In this document: positions 25,349 through 34,261 of the stretch, piece after piece
Position numbering within the stretch: the stretch's first letter is position 1
How the letters are laid out: each line of letters starts with the position of its first letter
Assembly (NCBI GenBank): GCA_964352815.1
Contig: CAYGTO010000001.1
Span: forward strand, 1 to 64,000
Source of the DNA: CAYGTO01 sp964352815
Lineage (GTDB): Bacteria > Pseudomonadota > Alphaproteobacteria > Rickettsiales > UBA3002
Length of the DNA stretch: 64,000 nt
Direction: 5' to 3'
Made by a program: the position numbers and the translations under genes
Notes under the pieces: model-generated
What the model saw: only the letters and a program-made list of their open reading frames with translations
Databases searched by the model: none
What the model was told of the DNA's origin: nothing

Positions 25349-27055
25349 TTACGGGCTGATCTGCTGCACCGCGTCCTGAAGCTCTTCATTATGTGCATGT
25401 GCTGCGCGGTATTTATCATCGTCCGGCATTGCCATCATCATCGCCTTAGGAGAATAGATAAAGCCCTCGGTTGGGCGCATCTGCATGGGGCCATAATCCG
25501 TGTTAAATTGTACCTGATCGCCGGGCTCGAATTCCATCAAAATCTCGCCGCCACGACCCCGCAACATTCCGCCGCCGCCGATGGTCACGATGCCGCCAGC
25601 GGTTGAGCTGATCACGGCGGGGCCATAGGCCATAATTTCGCGCTCAAAATCGACCGTGCCATCCTCATTGGGACTGTCGTTAGGAACGTTAATGATTACG
25701 CCATGTGGGAAGTGGAGGGTTTGACCATAGCCAACTTCAAGCAGTGAGAGAGGCGGCAAATAGAGCTGCGCAAAATCATCGGATTCCATCATCACAAACG
25801 GTTCGCGGTCTACCGGGTAGCTGGTTGCTTCAGCGCGCGGCGGGTAGGCGGTGGTGATTTCATCGGCGTTGATATGAAGCACGCGTCCTTCGCAAATGCC
25901 CTGGCGCGGATATTGATAGCGCTTGTAGCAGGCTGGGTCATATTCGGGTTTGAGTTTGATCGCTGGGAAATTATTAGGATAACCATCGGGATTGATGATG
26001 TCGGGTCTGGCGTCGCACGTTTCACCAATCACGACGTCTAGTCCGTTTTGCCCGCCCCTAACGCCGAAGAAGCCAAAGTCAAAACGCGGATCGTAATCAG
26101 GCCCGTTGCCTGGATGGTTTGTAGGCCAATCAAATTCGATAGGAACATCCATGCGTCCTTTCGGGAAGGTCAGCTCTTGTTTGACGTAGTTTAGATCAAA
26201 TTCAGTAATGTTGAAGCAGTCCCACTCATCTCTATCGGGTGTGTAACTGCCGTGGATGTATTCGCCATCTCTGATTCTGCCATCGTAAGAGTAGGGGCAA
26301 TGGTCATGTATCCCCTGCTCATCCGCCGTAATGACGCCATCGCCATTGTCGTCTGACGTTCGGTCCAGATCGCTTCGCAATACAAAGTGACAATAATGAC
26401 GCGCCAGGGGGACGTCCTCAACGTGTCGGTAGCGGTTTTGAAAGGGGAAAAGGATGTTTTTATAAAGCTCATAGACGCGCATGACATAGCTGCCTTGGTC
26501 AATCAAAGCGAGCATTTCAGGATTCTTTGCCATGAGGTAGTTAATGTCCATCATGCCTGTCACGGCTCCGCCACATTCAAATTCACGCGGCAACCACCTA
26601 TCTTGGACAGGCAAGACGTCGCCTTTCATGCCGCAATCATCATCGGTTGGCATAGGGATTTCTTCAGAATCAACTTGGCCACTAAACTCCGTTCCGAGCG
26701 CTCCTAACGCTGCCGCAACGCCGCCAGCGAGAAGGGCGCCGGGAATTGTGTTGCCATTTCCGGAAGCATTCGCTCCTTCTTGAGAACCTGGTGCTTCCTC
26801 GGGGCTGTATTGCCCGACAAAGGTAGAGTTAACGCCGCGTTCTCCGACAGTGCCAGAGCCTAATTCTTTGGGAGGGAGCCAATGTTCAGGAGGGTCCATT
26901 CCCTTTTTCATACATTCAATCACCTGCTTGGTGTCGGCCTTAAACGCTTCGCGCAAAGGAATATCAGAGAAGCTACAGTCCTGCGCATATACCCCGCTTG
27001 CATGGAGGAAGATTAGCGCAAAACCAAATGCTAATATCGAACGTACTAGGGCCAT
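25349..27055 (-). CDS. Exported protein of unknown function with EF-hand-like loop, near virB genes
   Basis: 568 residues. A signal peptide is clear (LAFGFALIFLHASGVYAQ). A short Gly/Ala-rich hydrophobic stretch (PGALLAGGVAAALGAL, about residues 105-120) could be a second membrane contact. About a dozen cysteines are spread through the mature part, suiting disulfides in the periplasm. A loop DDNGDGVITADE matches an EF-hand calcium site. The C-terminal third is beta-rich (ISSTAGGIVTIGGGGMLRGRGGEI) and ends in a Met-rich helix. The start lies seven bases after the upstream 1072-residue gene, so the two form an operon. Divergence from virB8-virB9 suggests a secretion-linked role, but I recognise no family. 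Confidence 0.7.
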   Translation of the reverse strand: MALVRSILAFGFALIFLHASGVYAQDCSFSDIPLREAFKADTKQVIECMKKGMDPPEHWLPPKELGSGTVGERGVNSTFVGQYSPEEAPGSQEGANASGNGNTIPGALLAGGVAAALGALGTEFSGQVDSEEIPMPTDDDCGMKGDVLPVQDRWLPREFECGGAVTGMMDINYLMAKNPEMLALIDQGSYVMRVYELYKNILFPFQNRYRHVEDVPLARHYCHFVLRSDLDRTSDDNGDGVITADEQGIHDHCPYSYDGRIRDGEYIHGSYTPDRDEWDCFNITEFDLNYVKQELTFPKGRMDVPIEFDWPTNHPGNGPDYDPRFDFGFFGVRGGQNGLDVVIGETCDARPDIINPDGYPNNFPAIKLKPEYDPACYKRYQYPRQGICEGRVLHINADEITTAYPPRAEATSYPVDREPFVMMESDDFAQLYLPPLSLLEVGYGQTLHFPHGVIINVPNDSPNEDGTVDFEREIMAYGPAVISSTAGGIVTIGGGGMLRGRGGEILMEFEPGDQVQFNTDYGPMQMRPTEGFIYSPKAMMMAMPDDDKYRAAHAHNEELQDAVQQISP

Positions 27056-27062
27056 AAGTTAC

Positions 27063-30000
27063 TCACTGTCTGGTATCTTCGCGGGCACGATACACTTCTA
27101 TTTCGTCCCATTTTTTGAAGATACAGTCTTTTAAATTCGGGTCTTCACAATCAAGCACACAATCATCCGATTCCGGATCGTCACATGTGTGTGTCCATCC
27201 CTTGAATTCCCCGCTATCCGAGAACTCAAACTTCTTTAACAATGTCATTTTGTAAGAATCAATTTTCTCGCCTGGTTTATAGAAACGCCGTGCCGTGCCG
27301 AGTCCCCACCCGTCCGTCACGCCACAAGCATCGGGGTATTTCCCGTTATCATGGATCGCGACTTCCACATAGCTTCCATGACTATTCTCCTCTTCGTCCG
27401 ATTCGCTTGAACCGCCATCAAGGTTGGTTGAGATAATGATAGCGAGCTGTGCGAGTCCGGGTTTTTCGTCGTCGCCAGAAGCACCATCTTTCAAGAGTAT
27501 CACATCGCCTACTTTGGCTTCATCAAGGCCAGTGAAGATATTGGGTGAGCCACTGCTTGCGTTAAAATACGGGAAGGTACGTTCGCCGCCCGAGCCAGGT
27601 TCAAATTCATCCGAGAGATAGCCGCGCCATGATTTTCCCCAATCGTAATTTTTGGTGATTGTCTTACCATCTTCTTTGGTGCTCGGTTCAATCAAGCGAA
27701 TTTGTGCGCCGCCGCGCTTGAGTAGTTTATCTTCGCCTGCTTCAGGCTTAAACACGGATTCGTAGCGCCCAATACAGGAGAGGCCGTAACGGCGCATGAC
27801 GCGGGTTTGATAGAGCTTTAGCTCTGCCCAGCTGGTAATCGCATGGGGTACGGGTGGCTGAGCGCCGTGGGCTGCGATGCCATCGCCGCCGCCAAGTAAG
27901 CAGCGCTCATCATATTCCTTGCCGCTTGGTTTTTCGCGTCCCACGCCGATAATTCCGACCTTATGACCGCGGTCATCACGCAGCTCATCAAGCGATGGCG
28001 GCGATTGCGTCGCATAGGCTTCGAAGCCTGTGTCCCATAGGCGCATATACGGGCGATGATTTTCGAAATATTCTTCAAATGTCAGCCCTTCGTTGAATTT
28101 GTTTTCAGGCTCATCGAGATCCGAATTCGGATCGCCCGTGACATCTTCATATTTTCGGATTTTAAGTTTGTTGACCATGACAAGTTCTTTCGCAAGGTCT
28201 TGGCACATTTTCAGCGCATCTGGCTTGCCACACCATGGCTGCGGGTTGCGGCGAGAGGTGTATTGACCAAGTGGCTTGAACTTTTTCAACACGGAAAGGT
28301 CTTTGCCGTCATAACGTGTTGCGCATGGTGGTGTGTCGGGTTTCGCGCCAAAACATGCCCAGCATGGGATAGGATTACAGCCACTGTTTGATGGTTTGCA
28401 ACACACTCCCATATCGCCATTATCACGCTTACATTGCTTATTGAAATCGATCCGCTTTGTGACCCTTTTGTCAAAGAGCTCTTTACGGAAATGGAGAATA
28501 TCGACGGGGATGATATTGTCGTCTTTACCGCCCGAGCAGCGCACAGCATTTTCTGAATCTTGGCTGTACTCTTCCGTATCCGGTGAATAGGTGGCGCGTT
28601 CATTGTCTTCAAAATCCCAGCGTACGCCGTATGGATGGCACGGGTAGGTGATCTCTTCATACGGGTTGGCGGCGAGCTGCGCGAGCTCGATTTCTGGGAA
28701 CGGGTCAGGTTTGGTGACTTTCTCATGATCCGTATTTTCAAGCTCAATGCCGATATCATAGCGTGGCTCTTTCGGCGCATCGCCGCCGCGCATCATGTGC
28801 CCCGGGTCATTGAGCAATTTAGTCCAACAAGTGCCAAAATATTCACCCAAATCGAATTCTTCTTCCGGTGGCGGCATCATCAGAAGAGGTTGACAGCCAT
28901 TCTCTGCGCTGAGTTCGTGCAGCCTCGCATTGTCATTTTGCATGATATAAGGGCCGTTTCCGAGGATGTATTGGTTGGTACAATTATCCAGAATGAGGCG
29001 AATGAAAGCGGGCTCGAGCTCGTTGATATTATCGTTCGGATAACCCGAGGCCGGGACAAGCTGGTGGATACACGCTTTGAGTCGGTTATGCGGCGAGCTT
29101 GAAGTGCCTGACGTTGTGGACTTAGTCGGGCGTTGATAATCCGGATCTTCAAAGCCAATGATTTTATCAGAAAAATACGAGCTGTTCCCCGTATGTTTGT
29201 AAAGCGGGCCATCATAGAATTTTTTGTGGTCGTCTGGCCCCATCAGGCTGCGATAGAGATATTGGGTGTAATCCCGCACAGGAACAGCAAGCTCAGTGGT
29301 TTTCGCATACATCGGATGATCGGGTGGCGGTTCGACTCCCATGACATTGCTTCCGCTTAGCTGTTCATTGGTGAAACGGCGATCTTCAGGGCGCCCGCCG
29401 CCGCCCATACCAAAGCCGCCCAAAATGCCATCTAGCCCTAGCCCGCCGATGATGCCATTGACGAAGTTCATCGCTTGGTCCACTAGTGCGCCCATGATAT
29501 CATTCAGCATGGCTTCAAAATCGAGATTAATGAGATTGGTTACGAAATCGGTAATGCCAGGAAGCGCTTCAAGCGCTTCAAGCGCTTCAAGTGCTTCGGG
29601 TGGCAATGCTTCGGACATTTCAGTTAAGAATTCTTGTCCACCAAGCTGTACTTCTTCCATGAAGTTGGCCATATCGGCGGGCATTTCAAGATCGCCAATC
29701 ATATCGGCTGTGGCTTGGCCGAGTTCATCTAGGGCCACATTACCACCAATGGCGATTTGTTCGACAATTTTCCCGGCTTCTGCTGCGGCAAGTGTTCCTG
29801 CGTCGATCATGGGGCCCATTGCTTCGATGGCCTTCAGCGCTTGACCGTTTACCTCTCCCATCAAGGCGACATTTTGGATGGCGTCTGTGACGGTTGCCGG
29901 GTCAACACCGACACTGATTAGATCGCTGGCGAAGGTGCCGAGCATATCACCAGATACAGCCGGACTTGAAGCGAGGAGTTCAATCGCTTGTGTACCGCTT

Positions 30001-30281
30001 AACCCGGCTTGTTCGGTTAAGTAGTCTGCGAGATCTGTCGTGGTGTAATTGGGATTGGCTTGGGTGAATTGTGTGACCGCCTGCCCAGCTTGTTGAAACT
30101 GCTCTGGCGTTGCAAAGCTGGAGGGAATGTCAGGAACTTTGGGAGCACCAGTGGCTGGGTCAATCTCGGTGATCCCCACCTGCGCTTGTCCTGGCCCGGT
30201 GATGAGGGCGGAGAATAAAAGAGATAACGCCGTGACGATGGCAACGGCCTTATGTTTTCGATGTAAATCTGATAATTTCAC
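27063..30281 (-). CDS. Very large exported Cys-rich protein of unknown function, near virB genes
   Basis: 1072 residues from a GTG start with an AAGAG site. The N-terminus (KAVAIVTALSLLFSALITGPGQAQ) is a signal peptide. Residues about 35-240 are Ala/Leu/Glu/Gln-rich helices, including tandem EAL triplets encoded by a 9-base repeat. A Gly-rich hydrophobic stretch (IIGGLGLDGILGGFGMGGGG) follows. The middle holds a dense cysteine region (MGVCCKPSNSGCNPIPCWAC) and further Cys pairs. A later segment (VGDVILLKDGASGD, LAQLAIIIS) recalls the strand order of CHAP/NlpC-like modules, but no catalytic Cys-His pair could be assigned. It is divergent from virB8 with a 221-base shared upstream region. Probably envelope-located; I do not recognise the family. 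Confidence 0.7.
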   Translation of the reverse strand: MKLSDLHRKHKAVAIVTALSLLFSALITGPGQAQVGITEIDPATGAPKVPDIPSSFATPEQFQQAGQAVTQFTQANPNYTTTDLADYLTEQAGLSGTQAIELLASSPAVSGDMLGTFASDLISVGVDPATVTDAIQNVALMGEVNGQALKAIEAMGPMIDAGTLAAAEAGKIVEQIAIGGNVALDELGQATADMIGDLEMPADMANFMEEVQLGGQEFLTEMSEALPPEALEALEALEALPGITDFVTNLINLDFEAMLNDIMGALVDQAMNFVNGIIGGLGLDGILGGFGMGGGGRPEDRRFTNEQLSGSNVMGVEPPPDHPMYAKTTELAVPVRDYTQYLYRSLMGPDDHKKFYDGPLYKHTGNSSYFSDKIIGFEDPDYQRPTKSTTSGTSSSPHNRLKACIHQLVPASGYPNDNINELEPAFIRLILDNCTNQYILGNGPYIMQNDNARLHELSAENGCQPLLMMPPPEEEFDLGEYFGTCWTKLLNDPGHMMRGGDAPKEPRYDIGIELENTDHEKVTKPDPFPEIELAQLAANPYEEITYPCHPYGVRWDFEDNERATYSPDTEEYSQDSENAVRCSGGKDDNIIPVDILHFRKELFDKRVTKRIDFNKQCKRDNGDMGVCCKPSNSGCNPIPCWACFGAKPDTPPCATRYDGKDLSVLKKFKPLGQYTSRRNPQPWCGKPDALKMCQDLAKELVMVNKLKIRKYEDVTGDPNSDLDEPENKFNEGLTFEEYFENHRPYMRLWDTGFEAYATQSPPSLDELRDDRGHKVGIIGVGREKPSGKEYDERCLLGGGDGIAAHGAQPPVPHAITSWAELKLYQTRVMRRYGLSCIGRYESVFKPEAGEDKLLKRGGAQIRLIEPSTKEDGKTITKNYDWGKSWRGYLSDEFEPGSGGERTFPYFNASSGSPNIFTGLDEAKVGDVILLKDGASGDDEKPGLAQLAIIISTNLDGGSSESDEEENSHGSYVEVAIHDNGKYPDACGVTDGWGLGTARRFYKPGEKIDSYKMTLLKKFEFSDSGEFKGWTHTCDDPESDDCVLDCEDPNLKDCIFKKWDEIEVYRAREDTRQ
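29562..29597. repeat. Nine-base tandem repeat (four units)
   Basis: Four consecutive copies of AAGCGCTTC, the last with one change (AAGTGCTTC). On the coding minus strand they give repeated Glu-Ala-Leu. The unit length is a multiple of three, so slippage would alter length without a frameshift. Confidence 0.85.
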
Positions 30282-30502
30282 GAACTCTTAACCTACTCTT
30301 TTACAAGCGCTCTCGACTATAACATGTCGCCCAAGCGCACACTAGTCCCATATTTTACTAAAATTGTAGCAATATTGTGTTAACAAATTACTACTTTTTA
30401 TCCGCTTTAGTGCGTTAATCCATGGAATATCTCACAGATGGTGCTGGGAAAACCGTCTGTTTGATGGCATAGTTGCGCCATAACGATTGGTCTTTATCCA
30501 TT

Positions 30503-31249
30503 ATGACGCAGGAAGATTCGGCGATTGCTGAGGAAAATCAGCAAATTATCGAGAGTGTGAAATCGGGGGCGTATTTCAGCGAGGCACGCAAGTGGTATGA
30601 TACTGTCTACATGCAGCCTCTGCCTGAGCGGATTTATTTTATTGTCGTGACCGCTTTAGCCGGGTTTATTTTTATTATGACGTTTATCTCGGTCGATAAT
30701 CTCTTACCACTGACTGACCAACGCCCCTACGTGTATTTAAATGAAGAGTTTAACACGCTCCCCGTGGTGACGCGGCTTCGTGCACCGGATGAAGATATCA
30801 ATAGTGTGATGAAACGTTTTATGGTGCAGCAATTTGTGAACTATTACGAATCCTATTCAGAAGATGCCTATACGTCGAATCAGCGTTATATTCGTAATTA
30901 CGCTGCGGATGATGTGTATCGGCGTTATAAACGCTATGTGGACCCGAAGAATCCGCAAAGCCCGCTTGTTCGTTTCCAAAAGACCTATGATCGTTTGATT
31001 GAGATTGATGCGGTGCGCATGCTAGGCAAAACATCGCCGTTTGATGCGGAGATTGACTTCACCTCGACGATCGTCGGAAGAGACCAAAGCCGCTCGCAGT
31101 CGTTTACCGCACGCCTGAGCTATGAATATATTCCTTGGGATGTAAATGAGAAAGACGTTGTTGACCCAGAAACGAACGATATACTTTTCAGTATTGATGC
31201 GCTTGGTTTCAAGGTCGTCAATTACGATGTGCGCGCTCGCGTGCAGTAA
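30503..31249 (+). CDS. virB8: Type IV secretion system protein VirB8
   Basis: 248 residues. A cytosolic N-terminal helix with FSEARKWYDTVYMQPLPER, one membrane helix (IYFIVVTALAGFIFIMTFISV, about residues 44-64), then the periplasmic NTF2-like domain. Typical VirB8 landmarks are the YYESYS and NAADDV-like region, the FTARLSYEYIP strand and the terminal ALGFKVVNYDVRARV. VirB8 is the bitopic assembly factor of the inner-membrane complex. An in-frame TTG at 30473 exists, but the ATG at 30503 gives the expected N-terminus. It is followed by virB9 after 35 bases; no virB10, virB11 or virD4 follows, so the locus is partial, as in rickettsial rvh-type dispersed clusters. Confidence 0.87.
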   Translation: MTQEDSAIAEENQQIIESVKSGAYFSEARKWYDTVYMQPLPERIYFIVVTALAGFIFIMTFISVDNLLPLTDQRPYVYLNEEFNTLPVVTRLRAPDEDINSVMKRFMVQQFVNYYESYSEDAYTSNQRYIRNYAADDVYRRYKRYVDPKNPQSPLVRFQKTYDRLIEIDAVRMLGKTSPFDAEIDFTSTIVGRDQSRSQSFTARLSYEYIPWDVNEKDVVDPETNDILFSIDALGFKVVNYDVRARVQ

Positions 31250-31284
31250 CCGGTCGGGCCGGCAAGGATAATAGGGAGAGATAG

Positions 31285-32073
31285 ATGCGCCATTTTTGGG
31301 CGGTGATTGTAACAATGGGTGTGTTTGCGGCGTCGTCTGCATGGGCATTGCAGGAGCCACGACCGATTGCCACCGATCACCGAATTCAGAAAGTGCGCTA
31401 TGATCCGAATGAAATTTATAAATTCACCGCGCATTATGGGTTTCAGTCGAGTGTTGAGTTCGAGCCTGATGAAGAGATCAACACGATTTCTGTGGGTGAT
31501 TCGCTGGCGTGGCTGATTACTCCGACCAATAACCGCTTGTTCATTAAGCCGATCGAACAAAACGCGCTGACCAACATGACGGTGGTTACCAATAAACGCA
31601 CCTATCACTTTGAGCTGCATGCGGAAGAGACGAATAATATTCGTAGCGGCAATATGGTGTTCGTGATGCGATTCCTGTATCCGTCCTCGGATCTAGCGAA
31701 TATTGAGCTGTTTGATCCGGGTGAAGATATTCCTGACATTTATGAAGAGCCGGAAAAGTATAATTTCGAATATACCTACCGCGGTTCGGAGCTGATTGCG
31801 CCGCTTCGCATTTTTGATGATGGTGAGTTTACCTATATGGAATTCCGTGATGTGAACGCCGATTTACCGGCGATTTTTGATGTGGATTCGCAAGGCAATG
31901 AGTCGATTGTCAACTTCCGCCGCCGCGGTGACTATGTTATTGTCGAGCGGGTGTCGAATGTGATGACGCTGCGCCATGGTGTGGATATTGTGTGTGTCTA
32001 CAATGAACGCGGCGTGACGGCGGGCATTGTGCCACCAGAAAAATCACTGTTTGAGAAGGCGAATCCGTTTTAA
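31285..32073 (+). CDS. virB9: Type IV secretion system outer-membrane core protein VirB9
   Basis: 262 residues. Signal peptide with cleavage near SSAWA. The N-terminal domain has RIQKVRYDPNEIYKFTAHYGFQSSVEF, which matches the VirB9/TrbG/CagX entry strands; the C-terminal beta-sandwich has LRIFDDGEFTYMEF, PAIFDVDSQGNESIVNFRRRGDY and the final MTLRHGVDIVCVYN. VirB9 forms the outer-membrane core ring with VirB7 and VirB10. A GGGAGAG ribosome site precedes the ATG. Directly downstream are a family A repeat and cysS, so the T4SS cluster stops here. Confidence 0.9.
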   Translation: MRHFWAVIVTMGVFAASSAWALQEPRPIATDHRIQKVRYDPNEIYKFTAHYGFQSSVEFEPDEEINTISVGDSLAWLITPTNNRLFIKPIEQNALTNMTVVTNKRTYHFELHAEETNNIRSGNMVFVMRFLYPSSDLANIELFDPGEDIPDIYEEPEKYNFEYTYRGSELIAPLRIFDDGEFTYMEFRDVNADLPAIFDVDSQGNESIVNFRRRGDYVIVERVSNVMTLRHGVDIVCVYNERGVTAGIVPPEKSLFEKANPF

Positions 32074-32091
32074 GCGCGCAGTAAACACATA

Positions 32092-32150
32092 TTGTAATAC
32101 CGACGAAAGTCGGTATCTATGGGACCCCGGCTTTCGCCGGGGTTGCAGTA
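32092..32150. repeat. Family A-type double hairpin (copy 3)
   Basis: Two perfect hairpins in tandem: ATACCGAC-GAAA-GTCGGTAT (32097-32116) and ACCCCGGC-TTTC-GCCGGGGT (32124-32143). It lies between virB9 and cysS, filling most of the gap. It may terminate the virB message, although no T-run follows. Confidence 0.75.
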
Positions 32151-32177
32151 TGTGGGGATCAACAAACATGGAAATTG

Positions 32178-33623
32178 ATGCTTAACTTATATAATACGCT
32201 GACGCGCGAGAAGGCCGCTTTTACCCCGATTGATGCTTCCAATGTGCGTATGTATGTGTGCGGGCCGACGGTCTATGCGCGGCCGCATCTGGGTAACGCA
32301 CGTAGCGTCGTGGTCTACGATGCGCTGTTCCGGCTGCTGCAGCATCTTTATGGCTCTGATCAGGTGACCTATGCGCGCAATATCACGGATGTGGATGACA
32401 AGATCAATGTGGCGGCGAGGGAGCGCGGCATCACGATTCAGGCGCTGACGCAAGAGATCACGGCGGCGTTTCATGCCGATACCAAAGCGCTGAACTGCCT
32501 GCGCCCGAGCATTGAGCCGCGCGCAACCGAGCATATTGATCATATTATTGCGCTGATTGAACAGCTGATCGCGAAGGGCAATGCCTATGCGGCGCAGGGC
32601 CACGTGCTGTTTGATGTGACCAGCCAGTCGGCGAATCATCACTGGCAATATGGCATGTTGTCAGGCCGAAATATTGAAGAGATGGAAGCCGGCGCGCGTA
32701 TTGAAGTGGCGAGCTATAAAAAGAATCCGGGTGATTTTGTGCTATGGAAGCCGTCGCTCGAAGGCGATGATGAAAGCAGTAAGTTCCAAAGCCCGTGGGG
32801 CGTGGGGCGGCCAGGCTGGCATATTGAATGTTCGGCCATGTCGACGACGCATCTTGGCAAAGAGTTCGATATCCATGGCGGCGGCGCGGATTTGAAATTC
32901 CCGCATCATGAAAATGAGATTGCGCAAAGCTGCTGTGCCTACCCCGAATCGCGCTATGCGCATTATTGGGTGCATAATGGGTTCCTCACGGTGAATGGTG
33001 AGAAAATGTCGAAATCTTTAGGCAATTTCATCATTTTGCACGAGCTTCTTGATCAAGGCATTAAAGGCGAAGTGATCCGCCTGGCGCTGCTAATGAGCAA
33101 ATATAATGAGCCGATGGATTGGAACGATAAGCTCGTCTCCGATGCGCAGAAGCTGCTGGATAAGGGGTATCGGGTGATCGGGGAGTCGGACGTCGGGGAT
33201 CAGGGGGCAGAAAATCGTCATCCTGAGGAAGCAAAGCTGACGAAGGATCTTCCCTCGCGTGGCACCATAGATCCTTCGGCTGCGCCTCAGGATGACGCAT
33301 TTTTGCAGGCACTGTGCGATGACCTCAACACGCCGAAAGCCCTGTCCGTGCTTCAGTCTGAACTGATGGGGGATGCGTCACAGCTGAAAGCCGCGGGTGA
33401 TTTACTAGGCATTTTCCAGCACGATCCCGAGCAGTGGTTTAAGGGTGCTGCGGGCAGAGATGGTCTGAGTGAATCAGAGATCGAAGCGCAGATTCAGGCG
33501 CGCAAAGACGCCAAAGCGAATAAGGATTACGCACTATCTGACCAGATCCGCGATGAGCTGAAGGCGCAAGGCGTGATCCTCGAAGATAAGCCAGGCGGGG
33601 CTGTCGAGTGGCGCCGGGCCTAG
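32178..33623 (+). CDS. cysS: Cysteinyl-tRNA synthetase with in-frame repeat insertion
   Basis: 481 residues, class I synthetase that charges tRNA-Cys (a tRNA-Cys gene is at 3361). HIGH motif as PHLGNARS after the zinc-ligand CGPTVYA; zinc ligands continue at WHIECSAMS and HGGGADLKFPHHENE; KMSKS is in VNGEKMSKSLGNF. The ATG at 32178 is chosen over the TTG one codon earlier. Between residues about 346 and 373 lies a 28-residue stretch (starting RHPEEAKLTKDLP) encoded by an 82-base palindromic element, in the linker before the C-terminal helical domain (ALCDDLNTPKALSVLQ). The reading frame is preserved, so the enzyme is probably active, with an extra surface loop. Confidence 0.94.
   Translation: MLNLYNTLTREKAAFTPIDASNVRMYVCGPTVYARPHLGNARSVVVYDALFRLLQHLYGSDQVTYARNITDVDDKINVAARERGITIQALTQEITAAFHADTKALNCLRPSIEPRATEHIDHIIALIEQLIAKGNAYAAQGHVLFDVTSQSANHHWQYGMLSGRNIEEMEAGARIEVASYKKNPGDFVLWKPSLEGDDESSKFQSPWGVGRPGWHIECSAMSTTHLGKEFDIHGGGADLKFPHHENEIAQSCCAYPESRYAHYWVHNGFLTVNGEKMSKSLGNFIILHELLDQGIKGEVIRLALLMSKYNEPMDWNDKLVSDAQKLLDKGYRVIGESDVGDQGAENRHPEEAKLTKDLPSRGTIDPSAAPQDDAFLQALCDDLNTPKALSVLQSELMGDASQLKAAGDLLGIFQHDPEQWFKGAAGRDGLSESEIEAQIQARKDAKANKDYALSDQIRDELKAQGVILEDKPGGAVEWRRA
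33216..33297. repeat. Family A palindromic element inside cysS
   Basis: 82 bases with perfect 13-bp inverted ends, CGTCATCCTGAGG (33216-33228) and CCTCAGGATGACG (33285-33297). Inner arms GACGAAGGATCT and AGATCCTTCGGC also pair. Translated in frame it adds about 28 residues to CysS, like the Rickettsia palindromic elements known to sit inside genes. Confidence 0.85.
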
Positions 33624-33675
33624 CGCTTGCACTTTCCAGAAATCGCGATATATAGAGGCTAACCAAGGAGATACC

Positions 33676-34152
33676 ATGTTCGCAGAACGCAAAACCATTG
33701 AGCAAGTGGAAGAAGGCAATGAGCTCGCGCCAAAATTTGATGCAGAAGGGCTGTTGCCCTGCGTGACCACCAGCGTCAAGACCGGCGAGGTGCTGATGCT
33801 CGGCTATATGAACCAGGAAGCGCTGGAGAAAACCATCGAGACTGGTGAGGCACATTACTATAGTCGCAGCCGGAAAATTCTGTGGCATAAGGGTGCGAAT
33901 AGCGGCCTGGTGCAAAAGGTGGTGGAGATGCGCATCGATGATGATCAAGATGCGGTGTGGATTTCGGTCGCAATGGATGAATCGCCATTGGGGGAGGCGA
34001 GCTGCCATGTCGGCTATCGCAGCTGTTTCTATCGCGCTGTTCCCACGGGCCAAAAGCCTGACTCACCGGAGGTTTTAGAGTTCCGCGAAGAGGGAAAGAC
34101 CTTCGATCCGGTGGAAGTCTATGGCGATGTGCCGAATCCGACGATTTTATAA
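33676..34152 (+). CDS. hisI: Phosphoribosyl-AMP cyclohydrolase
   Basis: 158 residues. It opens the purine ring of PR-AMP in histidine synthesis (third step). Motifs: VLMLGYMNQEALEKTIETG, AHYYSRSRKILWHKGANSG, the metal-binding MRIDDDQDAVWISV and the zinc-cysteine segment ASCHVGYRSCFYRAVP. It is the stand-alone form without the HisE domain. Isolated from other his genes, as usual in Alphaproteobacteria. SD-like AAGGAG precedes the ATG. A family B element with a T-run lies just downstream and may terminate it. Confidence 0.94.
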   Translation: MFAERKTIEQVEEGNELAPKFDAEGLLPCVTTSVKTGEVLMLGYMNQEALEKTIETGEAHYYSRSRKILWHKGANSGLVQKVVEMRIDDDQDAVWISVAMDESPLGEASCHVGYRSCFYRAVPTGQKPDSPEVLEFREEGKTFDPVEVYGDVPNPTIL

Positions 34153-34160
34153 TTTTTAAT

Positions 34161-34245
34161 CGCTCCCGCTACGGCCTACTGGCCTCCGCGATGAGCCTAA
34201 CGCCTTCGGCGACTAAAGGCTCGGTCTGCTGACCTCGGTTTTTTT
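34161..34245. repeat. Family B structured repeat (copy 1), likely terminator of hisI
   Basis: In the family orientation this copy is on the minus strand. It carries hairpin 1 GGTC-AGCA-GACC, hairpin 2 with GAGCCT/AGGCTC and inner CGCC-GAA-GGCG, and hairpin 3 GGCC-AGTA-GGCC. On the plus strand, hairpin 1 is followed by seven T residues (34239-34245), giving a plausible intrinsic terminator for hisI. Confidence 0.7.
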
Positions 34246-34261
34246 AGGCGAGAAATGAGAG

